Shown here one piece after another: positions 54,558 to 63,857 of a stretch of DNA of 64,000 bases. This DNA comes from Edaphobacter paludis (GTDB lineage: Bacteria > Acidobacteriota > Terriglobia > Terriglobales > Acidobacteriaceae). The notes beneath the pieces were generated by a model, which was not told the DNA's origin, ran no database searches, and saw only the letters and a list, made by a program, of their open reading frames with translations. The DNA lies in NCBI RefSeq assembly GCF_039993895.1, contig NZ_CP121194.1, positions 434,001 through 498,000 on the forward strand, given 5' to 3'. Every line of letters starts with the position of its first letter. Positions within the stretch are counted from its first letter, which is position 1. Made by a program: the position numbers and the translations under genes.

Positions 54558-55655
54558 TTAGTGTGCGTCGTTTTTGAAGATCTGTTCGGCAAAGAAGTTC
54601 TCGACCTTGGCCTGATCGCGCAACATCTCGAAATAAGCGTTCTTCAGCAACTGCGACCGTCCTTCATGGAGCTGCTGGCGGATCTGCTGCTGCACGCTGG
54701 GGTCTTTCAATTCCCGCTGGCCCGCAGGCTCAATGGCGATCAGCTTGTAGACGGCATACCCCGCCGGCTTTTTGCTCTGCGCATCCAGCAGCGGAAGAAT
54801 GTCGGTAACGTGGCCCGGCTTCAGCTTCATCACAGCGTTAAAGACCGCGGGGTCCGCCTTCATCTGGTCCGCCGTAACAAAACCCATATCGCCGCCATTT
54901 GGAGCCGTCTCCGGCTGTTCGGAGAAGTTCATCGCCAGCGTTCCGAAGTCTTCGCCGCTATCCAGCCTGTTCTTCAGCGCCTGAATCTTCTTCTTGGCTT
55001 CTATGTCCGAGGTCGCCTTGCTGTTCTGCAGATTCACCGGCTGTGCCGACGGCACGCTCGTCACCAGGATCTGTGCCAGATGGTATTCCGTCTGGATCAG
55101 GTTGTACTCGGACTTGTGCTGGTTGAAGTAGTTGGCGACGTCCGCGTCGGTCACCGTGATCTTGGAGTTGATCTCTTTATTGAGCAGCTTATTCTGCGTC
55201 AGCGATCGGCGAAGATCGTGCTTCACCTCATCCAGCGTTGTATTGCTGGCCTTCAACTGCTGATTGAACTGTTCATCGGTGTACCGGGCCTTCATCTCAG
55301 CCAGCTTCGCGTCGACCTCTTCATTGGTCGCCGTCAGGTTCATCTTGGCGGCGCGTTGCTGCACGATCTCTTCGTCGATCAGCGCGCGCAGCACATTCAG
55401 CCGCAGAGAATTGGCCTGGTCCTCCGATGGCGGCTGCTGTTGCTGTTGGCCCAACTGCTGTTCATAGGCCTTGTCCATCTCGGCCTTCATGATGGCATGG
55501 CCATTCACCGTCGCCACCACATCGGCTTGATGCTCGGTCTTGCAACCCGCCACCGGAAACAGTGCGGCAGCCATCAGCAGTGCAACAGGAATTGAAATCT
55601 GGCGCTGCAAGCGTCCAGACAAAACAGCATGGGTATCGGTCAGCAATCTCTTCAC
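54558..55655 (-). CDS. Lipoprotein peptidyl-prolyl isomerase, SurA/EpsD-like
   Basis: 365 residues with a lipobox FPVAGC (Cys38). The N-terminal helical chaperone domain (VVATVNGHAIMKAEMDKAYEQQ, in part, to VADYF-like VANYFNQHKSEY) is followed by a parvulin-type rotamase domain (about 185-295, AQILVTSVP, EDFGTLAMNFSEQPETAPNGGDMGFV). Known role of relatives: folding of outer-membrane proteins in the periplasm. Lies 23 bases after the DsbA-like gene in the lptD run, which suits a role in LptD assembly. Confidence 0.9.
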   Translation of the reverse strand: MKRLLTDTHAVLSGRLQRQISIPVALLMAAALFPVAGCKTEHQADVVATVNGHAIMKAEMDKAYEQQLGQQQQQPPSEDQANSLRLNVLRALIDEEIVQQRAAKMNLTATNEEVDAKLAEMKARYTDEQFNQQLKASNTTLDEVKHDLRRSLTQNKLLNKEINSKITVTDADVANYFNQHKSEYNLIQTEYHLAQILVTSVPSAQPVNLQNSKATSDIEAKKKIQALKNRLDSGEDFGTLAMNFSEQPETAPNGGDMGFVTADQMKADPAVFNAVMKLKPGHVTDILPLLDAQSKKPAGYAVYKLIAIEPAGQRELKDPSVQQQIRQQLHEGRSQLLKNAYFEMLRDQAKVENFFAEQIFKNDAH

Positions 55656-55678
55656 GTATCAATTCTCCTGCATCGAAG

Positions 55679-56659
55679 CTAGTTTCCGGGCTTGGTCGCC
55701 GGCGAAGTCGGGGTTGCCTGGACAGGTTCATCCGGCGGAGGTGGTGGCGGAGTCTGGCCTGCCGCTATCAGCGCATTGTCAATGATCTTATACACATACT
55801 TCATCGGAACCGCACCCACGACCCTCTCGCCATTGACGAAGAGCGCTGGTGTTGAATCGACTCCCAGCTCCTCGCCCAGCTTCATTGAGGCCTGGACCGC
55901 AGTCTCATCCTGCTTGGCGATGCACGCGTCCAGCGTGTCGGCATTCACCTTCTGCCGCGTTCCTTCAGCCTTGGTTAGCGAATCGAGCATCTCATTCGCC
56001 TTGGCGACGCTTCTCTCGGTGCCGCCTATCTCCGCAGCATGCGCGTGGACGTAATCCACCAGATTCCAGTAGCCCTTCGGACTCTGCGCCGCCAGACAAT
56101 CCACGTCAATCGCCGCGTGCATCGCCCACGGATGCTGGCTTAGCGGAAAATCTTTATAAACGATGCGGATCTGGTTCTTATAGTGCTCCGTCAGGGCTGG
56201 GAACAGTTGCTCATGCATCTTCGCGCAATACGGGCACTCGAGATCGTCGAATCCCACAACCAGCACCGGAGCACTCTCCGGGCCTCCTCGTGCAGGGCGA
56301 CCCTCATCGCTTACCAATTTTTTGGGGTCGCTGCTGATATCGAACTTGCTGAACTGCGCCAGTGTCTTGCCGTCGTCCGACAGGAGAAACATTACCGGCT
56401 TGCTCGTCTTTCCCTCGGATGAAAACGTGACCGCAATCGCATCGTACCCGGGAACTTCGCTCTTCGTCCGCGGCCCCACCGCGATGTCGTACTCCGGCGG
56501 AACGCCCGAACGCGACCGGATCAAAACCTGCACTCGCCGTGTCAACTCGGGAGAGAGCTTCACTCCGCTTGTCGTGGCTGGAACCTGTGCGTGGCAGCCA
56601 AGGGCCGCCAGGGTAAGGGCAAAGACAAGAATCCGGAAGGGTCGAACAGCAGTCAGCAC
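55679..56659 (-). CDS. DsbA-like thiol-disulfide lipoprotein
   Basis: 326 residues; lipobox ALGC (Cys22). A 110-residue N-terminal domain of unknown fold precedes a DsbA/thioredoxin-4 domain with the active site ECPYCAKMHE (CPYC 142-145), YKDFPLSQHPWA and the cis-Pro segment DSTPALFVNG. The C-terminal tail is Pro-rich. Known role: oxidation or isomerisation of disulfides in exported proteins. It follows lptD by 69 bases and could act on the cysteines of LptD. Confidence 0.9.
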   Translation of the reverse strand: MLTAVRPFRILVFALTLAALGCHAQVPATTSGVKLSPELTRRVQVLIRSRSGVPPEYDIAVGPRTKSEVPGYDAIAVTFSSEGKTSKPVMFLLSDDGKTLAQFSKFDISSDPKKLVSDEGRPARGGPESAPVLVVGFDDLECPYCAKMHEQLFPALTEHYKNQIRIVYKDFPLSQHPWAMHAAIDVDCLAAQSPKGYWNLVDYVHAHAAEIGGTERSVAKANEMLDSLTKAEGTRQKVNADTLDACIAKQDETAVQASMKLGEELGVDSTPALFVNGERVVGAVPMKYVYKIIDNALIAAGQTPPPPPPDEPVQATPTSPATKPGN

Positions 56660-56728
56660 CCCTTGATTATCTCAGACTCTTTCACGCAGAGGCTATTTGC
56701 CTGCATCGCATTCCGCGCCGTGCCCGGC

Positions 56729-59308
56729 TCAAAAAAGCCGTTCCGCCCGTCGCAGATTTCCCGCAGTCCCTATATTTGCCAGCGTGAAGTTGAACCGGTA
56801 CGCATTCTCGTTTCGCACCGAACCCAGCTCATACTTCCGATACTCAACGCTCAAACCGCAGCAGTCCCAGTTGTACGAGGTCTGCAGCGCCCCATACTGC
56901 ACCGACCCAAGGTTCAGATCCAGCCCCACATTTGCCGCAACGCCCAACCCCACCTTGGTCGGCGATCCATAGCCCGCCAGCAACCGCAATTGACTGAAGT
57001 TCGAGACTTGCGAAGACGTTCCCTGCGTGTAGGACCGCCCCGGAGCATTCAGCCTCGCATAGCTCAATCCGGCAAATGCGTTGCCCTCATGCAGATCAAC
57101 CAGCACGTTATTGGACGTGAACTTCTTCGCTCCCGTATCCAGGTCGAAGTCCCACTCCACGTCCATCTTCGCCGAGGTCCTTACCCTCAGTCGCGAAACC
57201 AGCGGCGAGATCTCTCTCGCCTCGGTCAAAAACGCAATCCCTGAAAGATTTAACGTCGTATCAAAGATATTTCGTCGACCATTTACCACGGCACCGCCAA
57301 AGTTCTTATCCAGAAAATACTTCTGCGTAAGCCGCCAACTGATCCACTCCCGCGCGCCGCACTCGTTCGACACCGTGTCGGGATCGTCGGTCTCGGTATC
57401 TTTCTCCTTCTCCTTGCACGGCGTAGCCTTCCCTTTGGTCGGGCGCAAAAATAACCGCTGCGTCACGCCATATTGCAACTCATTCGTGTTGCTGACGATG
57501 TCCACATCATCGAAACGCAACACCTTCAAAAAATTATCGACCCCGCTGACATAGCGATACTTGAACTCCGGCTCGATCGTATGCCGCACGTCGTGGCCAA
57601 ACACTCTCTCTACAAACTTCGAGTTGAACGTCCGCTCAATCACCGGCGCTCTCACGTCTACCTGGGCCTCCACATCGCTCCGGTTCAGCCCGCCCCGATG
57701 CTCCACGGACGGCCTCTGCCCAACCGCCGGTTGCTTCAAGCTGCGGCTGTAAATCGTCTCCCGGACCGCCAGAGAAGGCAGCAGCTTCCACTCCCCCAGC
57801 CGTAACGGATAAGTGATTTCGGGATGCAAATCGAACCGCTCCGTGACGCCGCCGCTCACAAAGTTCGGCTGTACCCGCTTCAGCCCGGCTGCCGAACTCT
57901 CAAAGTTCCACAGCGCGCCGCTCCTGCCCAGCGCATGGTCGGTCGAAGCCATCTCCACGGCAGGCGCATGAAAGATTCGGACCTCCTGTGCAGGGACTGC
58001 CGGTGTAGTCGGCGTCGCCGGCACCGCGACCCGCTTTAGCCCCTGATATCGGTCCGCGCGCACGTCCGACGCAAACCCATCCGTCTCATGCACGCCATAC
58101 GCAAATGAAAGAATATCGGTCGAAACCGCCTGGTTGAAGTTCTCCGTAAACGCCTCGCGGTAAGGGTACGAGCTCAGATACTCGACATTCCCTACCATTC
58201 GCGTCTGCGCAGAAAAATCATGCCTCCCCGCGAACGTCGCATCCTGCCCACCCTGATTTACAATCTGTCCGCCGCTCTCATAGCCGCGGTCGATCAGCCC
58301 GCTGTAACGCGCCGTGACAAAGTCATTCTCCCGGCCGCGATAGTGAAACATCGCTGACTGCGACCAGCCTCTGCTCGAAAAATACTCCGCGCCCACCGTC
58401 AGGTCCGTGCTCCGGTTGATCGCGAAGTAAATCTGCTCCCCCAGGATCAAACCCTTCGTCGAAGATTCCCCGATCACCGGAATCATGAAGCCGCTCTGCC
58501 GCCCCTCCGTATTCACCGGATGCGTCACATACGGCATATAAAGCAGGGGAAGATTGAACAGGTGGAAGACGCTGTTATGCGCGCTGGCCATCTCTCCGTT
58601 CACCTCGAACTTCCCTGCATAGAGCAGCCAGTCCGGATGCTCCAGTTGGCACGAAGTTACCGTTCCGCCATATACCTCGTACTCCTGCGGCCCTTTTTTC
58701 ACCACAACACGGCCCGTAAACAGGAAGGGATGCCCATTCGCATACACCATCTTGTGTCCCGAGTTCTTCAACCCCACCGACCCGGCCACATCATAGAACC
58801 GCCCCGTCTGCTTGTTCAGGTTGATCGTTCCATGGCTCGCCGAAATTACCTCATGATTCGCGCCGCCCGTGGTCTTCAGATGTCCGGTGATCTCCAACTC
58901 GCCCGTCGCGCTGTCGTATTCGATATGGTCGGCCTCGACCCTTCGATCGCCATAGGTAATCACTACATTGCCATCCAGCACATACCGGTCGCCCGTCTTC
59001 GATTGCGTGTCCGACTCCATCACCACGGGCGCCGTTTTCTCCACCTCGGGAACGACCACGGCCTCGGGATATCGCACGGCTGTAATGGCATCGGGGGGCG
59101 CATCCGGAACGGCCACCGCCGGGGTTGCCTCACTCGTCACCTCTTGCGCGCGAAGCTGTGGATGACTTGCCGCAATCATCGTGATAGTTATCAAGAGGTA
59201 AATGGTTTTCAGGGCGCGGTAACCGACAGATTTGTCGGGGAAATTATCAATAAGCTTAAGCGACGGCAGAATACGCCAGAGCAGTCGGCTTCGCTTATTG
59301 GCCCTCAT
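56729..59308 (-). CDS. lptD: LPS-assembly protein LptD
   Basis: 859 residues from the ATG at 59308; the frame is open to a GTG at 59347. A signal/anchor segment (about 35-54) leads to an OstA/LptA-like beta-jellyroll (VLDGNVVITYGDRRVEADHIEYD, in two parts) and the large LptD C-terminal barrel (YMPYVTHPVNTEGRQSGFMIP). Cysteines present: Cys220 in VTSCQLEHP, Cys631 and Cys650 in one loop, and a CC pair at 816-817. Known role: inserts lipopolysaccharide into the outer leaflet. Head of a run with DsbA-like and PPIase genes. Confidence 0.93.
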   Translation of the reverse strand: MRANKRSRLLWRILPSLKLIDNFPDKSVGYRALKTIYLLITITMIAASHPQLRAQEVTSEATPAVAVPDAPPDAITAVRYPEAVVVPEVEKTAPVVMESDTQSKTGDRYVLDGNVVITYGDRRVEADHIEYDSATGELEITGHLKTTGGANHEVISASHGTINLNKQTGRFYDVAGSVGLKNSGHKMVYANGHPFLFTGRVVVKKGPQEYEVYGGTVTSCQLEHPDWLLYAGKFEVNGEMASAHNSVFHLFNLPLLYMPYVTHPVNTEGRQSGFMIPVIGESSTKGLILGEQIYFAINRSTDLTVGAEYFSSRGWSQSAMFHYRGRENDFVTARYSGLIDRGYESGGQIVNQGGQDATFAGRHDFSAQTRMVGNVEYLSSYPYREAFTENFNQAVSTDILSFAYGVHETDGFASDVRADRYQGLKRVAVPATPTTPAVPAQEVRIFHAPAVEMASTDHALGRSGALWNFESSAAGLKRVQPNFVSGGVTERFDLHPEITYPLRLGEWKLLPSLAVRETIYSRSLKQPAVGQRPSVEHRGGLNRSDVEAQVDVRAPVIERTFNSKFVERVFGHDVRHTIEPEFKYRYVSGVDNFLKVLRFDDVDIVSNTNELQYGVTQRLFLRPTKGKATPCKEKEKDTETDDPDTVSNECGAREWISWRLTQKYFLDKNFGGAVVNGRRNIFDTTLNLSGIAFLTEAREISPLVSRLRVRTSAKMDVEWDFDLDTGAKKFTSNNVLVDLHEGNAFAGLSYARLNAPGRSYTQGTSSQVSNFSQLRLLAGYGSPTKVGLGVAANVGLDLNLGSVQYGALQTSYNWDCCGLSVEYRKYELGSVRNENAYRFNFTLANIGTAGNLRRAERLF

Positions 59309-59395
59309 CTCTCGTTCGCTGGTTTCGAAACTTGTTGGACGCACCACTCTCTGAGGCTAAACGATTTCACGGAAGCGGGTTTAGGTTTGAGCACA

Positions 59396-60751
59396 ATGAG
59401 CTCTGCACAGCTTGACATACAGCCACTGGACGAAGCCGCCCCGGAACTCGAGGCAACCGGTACGCCTTTTGCCCTCAAGCAGCAGGTGGCCGAACGTCTC
59501 GCTGCTCACCGCGCCCGCCACACCCAGCAATCCGCCGCACCCGCATCGCCCGCAGCCCACCCCACCGCGGCAAAACCCCGCGCCGCCCGCATCGCCGCCG
59601 CTGTAGCCGAGCGCTACGCCCACTCCCAAAGCTACCGTGCCTTCCTCGCCGCCGAGGCCGAACGCGCAATTCAAGAGGCCCACGCCGCCGCCGAAGTCGC
59701 TGCCCGCAGCGCCCAGGCCATCGCCGATGCGCAAAATGAACTGCTCGCCGAACTCGACCAATGGGAACTCACGGCCCCAACTCCGGCCTTAGGGCCGATG
59801 GCCGTTATCGAGAACAATGTTGCACCCGAGCCTCCAACGCAGGTTTCCAGTGCCGGCCTCACCGTCCGACTCTACGAAGACAGCACTCACTCCATCCCTG
59901 AGCCCTTCATTGGCCGCTACCAGCATCATCATCAAAGCCCCTTCGAGGAGATCGAAGAAGACGAGCGCCTCGCTCTCGAAGATGAGATCGCCTTCCGCCA
60001 GTCGCCCACATTTGAAGACCCGATAGCTCCGGTAGAGATTCCCGCCAACCTCATCGAGTTTCCCCGCCAGCTTGTCGCCCCTCGCCGCGCCCGTCCCCGC
60101 ATCGCCGAGGGTCCCCTCCGCGACGAAGCCGAACATCCTCATGACCCTACGCAACTGCGCATCTTCGAGGTCGAGCCGACCCAGTTCTCCACCGCACCCG
60201 CAGCCGAGTCCGCCGAATCCATCATCCCCGAGTGGTCCTCCATCCTGCTCAGCGCTCGTCCTGCGTCCACCTATGCCGAGACGGAGAGCGCCAATCTCCC
60301 TTTCAACCCTGTCGTTCCCATTCACACCGCATCGCTCAGTCTCCGCCTGATGGCGGCTCTCGTCGACGGCTGCATCCTCCTCGCTGCCTTCCTCAGCTTC
60401 GCCGCGGTCTTCGCCCTAACCCTCGACAAGCTGTCCGGAGCGCCAGTCATCGGCACCATCACCCTTCAGACCGCCGCCATCGGCACCGCAGGCGTCCTGG
60501 CAATTCTGGCGCTTCTCTACCAGGCCGTCTTTTTCACCTTCTCCGAGGCCACCCCGGGAATGCGTTACGCCCGTATCGCCTTCTGCACCCTCAACGACGA
60601 AAACCCCACCCGTGCCGCCATGCGCCGCCGCATCTTCGCCGCAGTCCTTTCTGCCTGCCCTCTGGGCATCGGCTTCCTCTGGGCATGGCTCGACGACGAC
60701 GGCTTAGGCTGGCATGACCGCATCTCCCGGATCTACCAGCGCAGCTACTAG
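59396..60751 (+). CDS. RDD-family membrane protein with long low-complexity N-terminus
   Basis: 451 residues from the ATG at 59396. The reading frame continues upstream through antisense lptD, but that part is not a gene. Residues 1-310 are Ala/Pro/Glu-rich with a helical segment at about 60-125 (AERYAHSQSYRAFLAAEAERA). The C-terminal RDD domain (about 318-450) has three hydrophobic segments and the Arg-Asp-Asp variant ALVDGCILLAAF with EATPGMRYARI. Function of RDD proteins is mostly unknown, some being ion antiporters. It diverges from lptD with an 87-base gap. Confidence 0.85.
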   Translation: MSSAQLDIQPLDEAAPELEATGTPFALKQQVAERLAAHRARHTQQSAAPASPAAHPTAAKPRAARIAAAVAERYAHSQSYRAFLAAEAERAIQEAHAAAEVAARSAQAIADAQNELLAELDQWELTAPTPALGPMAVIENNVAPEPPTQVSSAGLTVRLYEDSTHSIPEPFIGRYQHHHQSPFEEIEEDERLALEDEIAFRQSPTFEDPIAPVEIPANLIEFPRQLVAPRRARPRIAEGPLRDEAEHPHDPTQLRIFEVEPTQFSTAPAAESAESIIPEWSSILLSARPASTYAETESANLPFNPVVPIHTASLSLRLMAALVDGCILLAAFLSFAAVFALTLDKLSGAPVIGTITLQTAAIGTAGVLAILALLYQAVFFTFSEATPGMRYARIAFCTLNDENPTRAAMRRRIFAAVLSACPLGIGFLWAWLDDDGLGWHDRISRIYQRSY

Positions 60752-60868
60752 CCCAAACAACCCATAAACCGAGTGCCTCATGTCCTGCTTTTGGAACATG
60801 GGCTTTGTGCTATCCAAGCGGCGGTCCGGTAAACTCCTCCCAACCGCCTATCAGGTCTCAGGAGCGTT

Positions 60869-61747
60869 ATGAACCGTCGTAAGTTCGGCAAATTGATTGC
60901 CGCAACCGCATTGCAGGGAACTCTCCTTCGCGCGGAAGCCCAAATAGCGGCACCCTCGGCGTCGGCACCCAGATTTTCCTGCGAGATTGGCATGCTGAAG
61001 CTCCCCTCCTTCGATCGTTGCATCGAAGTAGTCGCCGAGGCGGGTTATCAAGGGGTAGAGCTGACTGGCTATTTCCAGGAGTGGACGCCAGAGGAGCAAC
61101 GCCGCCTCATGGCGAAGATGCGTTCGTTGGGCGTGATGATCGACATGTTGAGCGGTCTTCAGGCCAGCTTTGCCATTCCCAACCAGGCGGAGGAGTTTGT
61201 GACAAAAGTGCGGGAACATTGCCATGTTGCCAACGGGCTGGGGTGTCCGCAGATCAACATCAAATCCGGCAAACGGCTCGAAGGTGTGGCTCCGGAGGCG
61301 CAGATGGCGGCCGCTGTAGACAACCTCAAACGGGCTTCCGACGTTGCCGCCGAGAACGGGATCAATATTGTGATCGAACCAATCGATCTGATCGAAAATC
61401 CCACGATTTTCCTTACATCGGTGCAGGAAGGATTCGAGATCGTGCGCGCAGTCAACAGCCCCAACGTCAAGGTGCTGTACGACTTCTACCATGAGCAACG
61501 AGCCGGGGGAAACCTGATCGAAAAACTCGAAAAAAACATCGAGTGGGTCGGTCTGGTCCACATCGCCGACGTTCCTGGACGGCATGAGCCGGGAACGGGC
61601 GAGATCGACTACACAAATATCTACCGCGCCCTGGGAAGGTTGCACTATAACCGCTTCATCGGGATGGAGTACAGCCCAACCACCGATCCCGTCGCCTCGC
61701 TTCGCAAGTCGAGAATGGAAGCACAGCAAGCGATGGCCTCGGTTTAG
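60869..61747 (+). CDS. Tat-exported hydroxypyruvate isomerase-like TIM-barrel protein
   Basis: 292 residues behind CAGGAG. The start (NRRKFGKLIAATALQG) is a twin-arginine signal with a K after the F, unlike cytoplasmic Hyi. The barrel has VAEAGYQGVELTGYFQEW, KSGKRLEGV, IVIEPID (metal-ligand Glu), YDFYHEQRAGGN (Asp, His) and VHIADVPGRHEPGTGEI. Sugar isomerases and epimerases of this fold use a divalent metal and these Glu/Asp/His residues. Whether it acts outside the cytoplasm is not shown. The stop codon is the first three bases of a repeat A copy. Confidence 0.85.
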   Translation: MNRRKFGKLIAATALQGTLLRAEAQIAAPSASAPRFSCEIGMLKLPSFDRCIEVVAEAGYQGVELTGYFQEWTPEEQRRLMAKMRSLGVMIDMLSGLQASFAIPNQAEEFVTKVREHCHVANGLGCPQINIKSGKRLEGVAPEAQMAAAVDNLKRASDVAAENGINIVIEPIDLIENPTIFLTSVQEGFEIVRAVNSPNVKVLYDFYHEQRAGGNLIEKLEKNIEWVGLVHIADVPGRHEPGTGEIDYTNIYRALGRLHYNRFIGMEYSPTTDPVASLRKSRMEAQQAMASV

Positions 61748-61774
61748 AGCAGAATGCCCGTTAGTGTAGAGTTT
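61745..61774 (+). repeat. Intergenic repeat family A, left end
   Basis: TAGAGCAGAATGCCC and the next 15 bases match 34311-34340 at 28 of 30 positions. Its first three bases are the TAG stop of the isomerase-like gene. Confidence 0.7.
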
Positions 61775-62207
61775 TTTCCTGCTCTGCCAAAGGCCGGAGT
61801 GCAGTCCAAAGACACAACGCCAGACCTATTGCCTTTGCTTCTCGCCCGCATACCTACAGACATTCAAAAACATTAGCAAAGCGCTTGGCAACAATCTGCA
61901 TGCGCAACCTTCTCTAACTTGATTGAATCGTAAGGATTTACGTGACGGGCCTGCCCGTGGGAACGAAGGGGTTTCAGAAAGCGAACGTCATCCCCGTTGA
62001 CCCTCCCCAAAGAACGCGATACACTTCTTAAGTTTGGCGCTGTAACTCGTGTGTCTCGATTCTGGGTTACAGGGACGACCGGCTTGAGTCTGCAATATTG
62101 CGACGATTCAGCCAGTTGGCTTGATGCAGTGCTCCTGTATTCGCCCCATGCAGCACAATCTATGTGAAGAAGCGCCAGCGTTCCAACGCACGCTTGAGGT
62201 TTTAGCT
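61748..62207 (+). other. 460-base gap before rplU: repeat, promoter and long leader
   Basis: Holds the repeat A left end, then about 220 bases with nothing recognised, the rplU promoter, and a leader of about 175 bases with a 7-bp hairpin CTGTAAC/GTTACAG (62040-62046 with 62066-62072). Confidence 0.6.
61997..62025 (+). promoter_or_regulatory. Housekeeping promoter of rplU-rpmA
   Basis: TTGACC (61997-62002), 17-base spacer, TACACT (62020-62025). Transcription would start near 62032, some 175 bases before rplU. Confidence 0.7.
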
Positions 62208-62540
62208 ATGTACGCAGTCATCCGCACAGGCGGCAAGCAGTACCGGGTTGCCCCAGGCGACAAATTGAAGATTGAAACCACCGCCCACGAAAACGGCACC
62301 GTAGAATTTTCCGACATCGTCGCAATCAGCGGCGAAGCAGGGAAGTTCGAGTCCGAGCTGTCTGGAGCGAAGGTTCTCGCCTCCGTCCTCGGCGAAGGCC
62401 GTGGCGACAAGATCCTCGTCTTCAAGCTAAAGCGCAAGAAGCAGTACAAGAAGATGCAGGGCCACCGCCAGAATTTCGTGGAAGTCAAAATCAACGAGAT
62501 TCAGTTCAACGGTAAAAGCTTCAAAGAAGAAGCAAAATAA
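62208..62540 (+). CDS. rplU: 50S ribosomal protein L21
   Basis: 110 residues from the ATG at 62208 (MYAVIRTGGKQYRV), with GAGG nine bases upstream; the longer open frame is not part of the protein. KILVFKLKRKKQYKKMQGHRQ (in part) is the family RNA-binding block. Known role: binds 23S rRNA next to L20. Forms the usual pair with rpmA, 73 bases downstream. Confidence 0.96.
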   Translation: MYAVIRTGGKQYRVAPGDKLKIETTAHENGTVEFSDIVAISGEAGKFESELSGAKVLASVLGEGRGDKILVFKLKRKKQYKKMQGHRQNFVEVKINEIQFNGKSFKEEAK

Positions 62541-62613
62541 GCAGCTCACCCAGTTGCTCACAGTTCAGATTTCATGCGCGAATGCCTGAGGGCCGCGCGA
62601 AAGAGGCAATGCA

Positions 62614-62880
62614 ATGGCACATAAAAAAGGCTTAGGCTCTTCTAAAAACGGCCGCGACTCAAACGCACAACGGCTCGGCGTTAAGCGCTTCGGCGGCGAA
62701 ACCGTCACTGGCGGCTCCATCCTCGTCCGCCAGCGTGGAACACCGCTCAAGCCCGGCGCAAACGTAGGCCGCGGTAAGGACGACACCCTCTTTGCCAAGA
62801 TCGACGGCGTGGTCCGCTTTCAGGACCGCGGCCAGATCGGTCGTTTCGTATCGGTCGATCCTATCGCCGTCTCGGCATAG
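62614..62880 (+). CDS. rpmA: 50S ribosomal protein L27
   Basis: 88 residues. [20 protein letters not shown] and [22 protein letters not shown] are the universal L27 blocks. The N-terminal tail is the one that reaches the peptidyl-transferase centre; no Firmicute-type pre-sequence is present. Followed by a strong terminator. Confidence 0.97.
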   Translation: MAHKKGLGSSKNGRDSNAQRLGVKRFGGETVTGGSILVRQRGTPLKPGANVGRGKDDTLFAKIDGVVRFQDRGQIGRFVSVDPIAVSA

Positions 62881-62898
62881 CAATTCGGCAGCAATAGA

Positions 62899-62922
62899 AA
62901 GCCCTGCTTTGGCAGGGCTTTT
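62899..62922 (+). terminator. Terminator after rpmA
   Basis: AAGCCCTGC (62899-62907) pairs with GCAGGGCTT (62912-62920) around TTTG, ending in TTTT (62919-62922). It lies 18 bases past the rpmA stop. Confidence 0.85.
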
Positions 62923-62938
62923 CCGCGTTCCTCCGACA

Positions 62939-63811
62939 TTATTCTGTCGCAACGACCACCGGCTTGCCCTTCTCATTCAGCCCGATCCGCGCCATCGGCG
63001 TCCGATGGTCATGCGTAAACAGGACCAGCCACTTCTCCGGGATCGCCCGCTGATAGAACCGCTTCCGCTGGACGATAGTCTCCAGCGGATCGAGGTCGTA
63101 GCCCATCACCCAGGTAATATCCAGGTGGGCGCTGGTTGGGATCAGGTCTGAGATGTAGCACGCATGCCCTGTCCCCGACTCGATGTGGACACCCATCATC
63201 TGCGCGGTGTGGCCCGGAAAAAGTTCAACGCGAACCCCCGGACAGATCAGCATGTCGTGGCCATCGATTAGCGTCATCTGTCCAGACTCGATAAGCGGGT
63301 CGTAATTCGGCGAAAGATAGCTCACACGGTCACGCTCCAGTTGAAGGTGTCCATGTTCCACCTCGCCACGATGCGCAAAATACCGCGCGTTCGGAAACGT
63401 CGGCGTCACCGAGCCATCTGCCTGAAGAGTCGTGTTCCAGCCGCAATGGTCGAAGTGAAGATGGGTATTGACGACAAAGTCCACTTCTTCGACCGTGATT
63501 CCAGCCGCCGCGAGTGAAGCAGGTAGAAGCTCCTGGTTTTCATAGATCTCGCGCAGCTTCGCCGGCTGTTTGTTGCCGATCCCTGTCTCGATCACGACCG
63601 TATGTTTACCAGTCCGCACGACGACAGTGTTCAGCCCAAGCTGAATGCAGTTCCGCTCATCAGCAGCAACCCGTTTCTGCCAGAGCATCTTGGGCACAAC
63701 GCCAAACATAGCCCCGCCGTCGAGTTTGTACGTTCCATCCGTGCAAACCGTCAGCTCAAAGTCGCCAACCTGCGTTCGCGCCCGTACCAGATCAACATCA
63801 GCCGTCTGCAT
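62939..63811 (-). CDS. MBL-fold metallo-hydrolase, lactonase/GloB-like
   Basis: 290 residues from the ATG at 63811 (MQTADVDL), with GAGAGGA six bases upstream. The zinc signature is VNTHLHFDHCGWN (THxHxDH), followed by LFPGHTAQMMGV (His) and YISDLIPTSAHLD (Asp), and a C-terminal LFTHDHRTP (His). The layout is that of the AttM/AiiB and PNGM-type hydrolases. Possible substrates are lactones or thioesters. Possibly co-transcribed with the zinc-ribbon gene 46 bases upstream. Confidence 0.88.
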   Translation of the reverse strand: MQTADVDLVRARTQVGDFELTVCTDGTYKLDGGAMFGVVPKMLWQKRVAADERNCIQLGLNTVVVRTGKHTVVIETGIGNKQPAKLREIYENQELLPASLAAAGITVEEVDFVVNTHLHFDHCGWNTTLQADGSVTPTFPNARYFAHRGEVEHGHLQLERDRVSYLSPNYDPLIESGQMTLIDGHDMLICPGVRVELFPGHTAQMMGVHIESGTGHACYISDLIPTSAHLDITWVMGYDLDPLETIVQRKRFYQRAIPEKWLVLFTHDHRTPMARIGLNEKGKPVVVATE

Positions 63812-63857
63812 AAATGTCCTCTCATTCCATCGTAATGGGAGGAACGGCTGTTTGCAG

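Noticed and set aside
58520..59395. Upstream extension of the RDD reading frame
   Set aside because: It is open only because it runs antisense to lptD; RDD-like content begins at the ATG at 59396.
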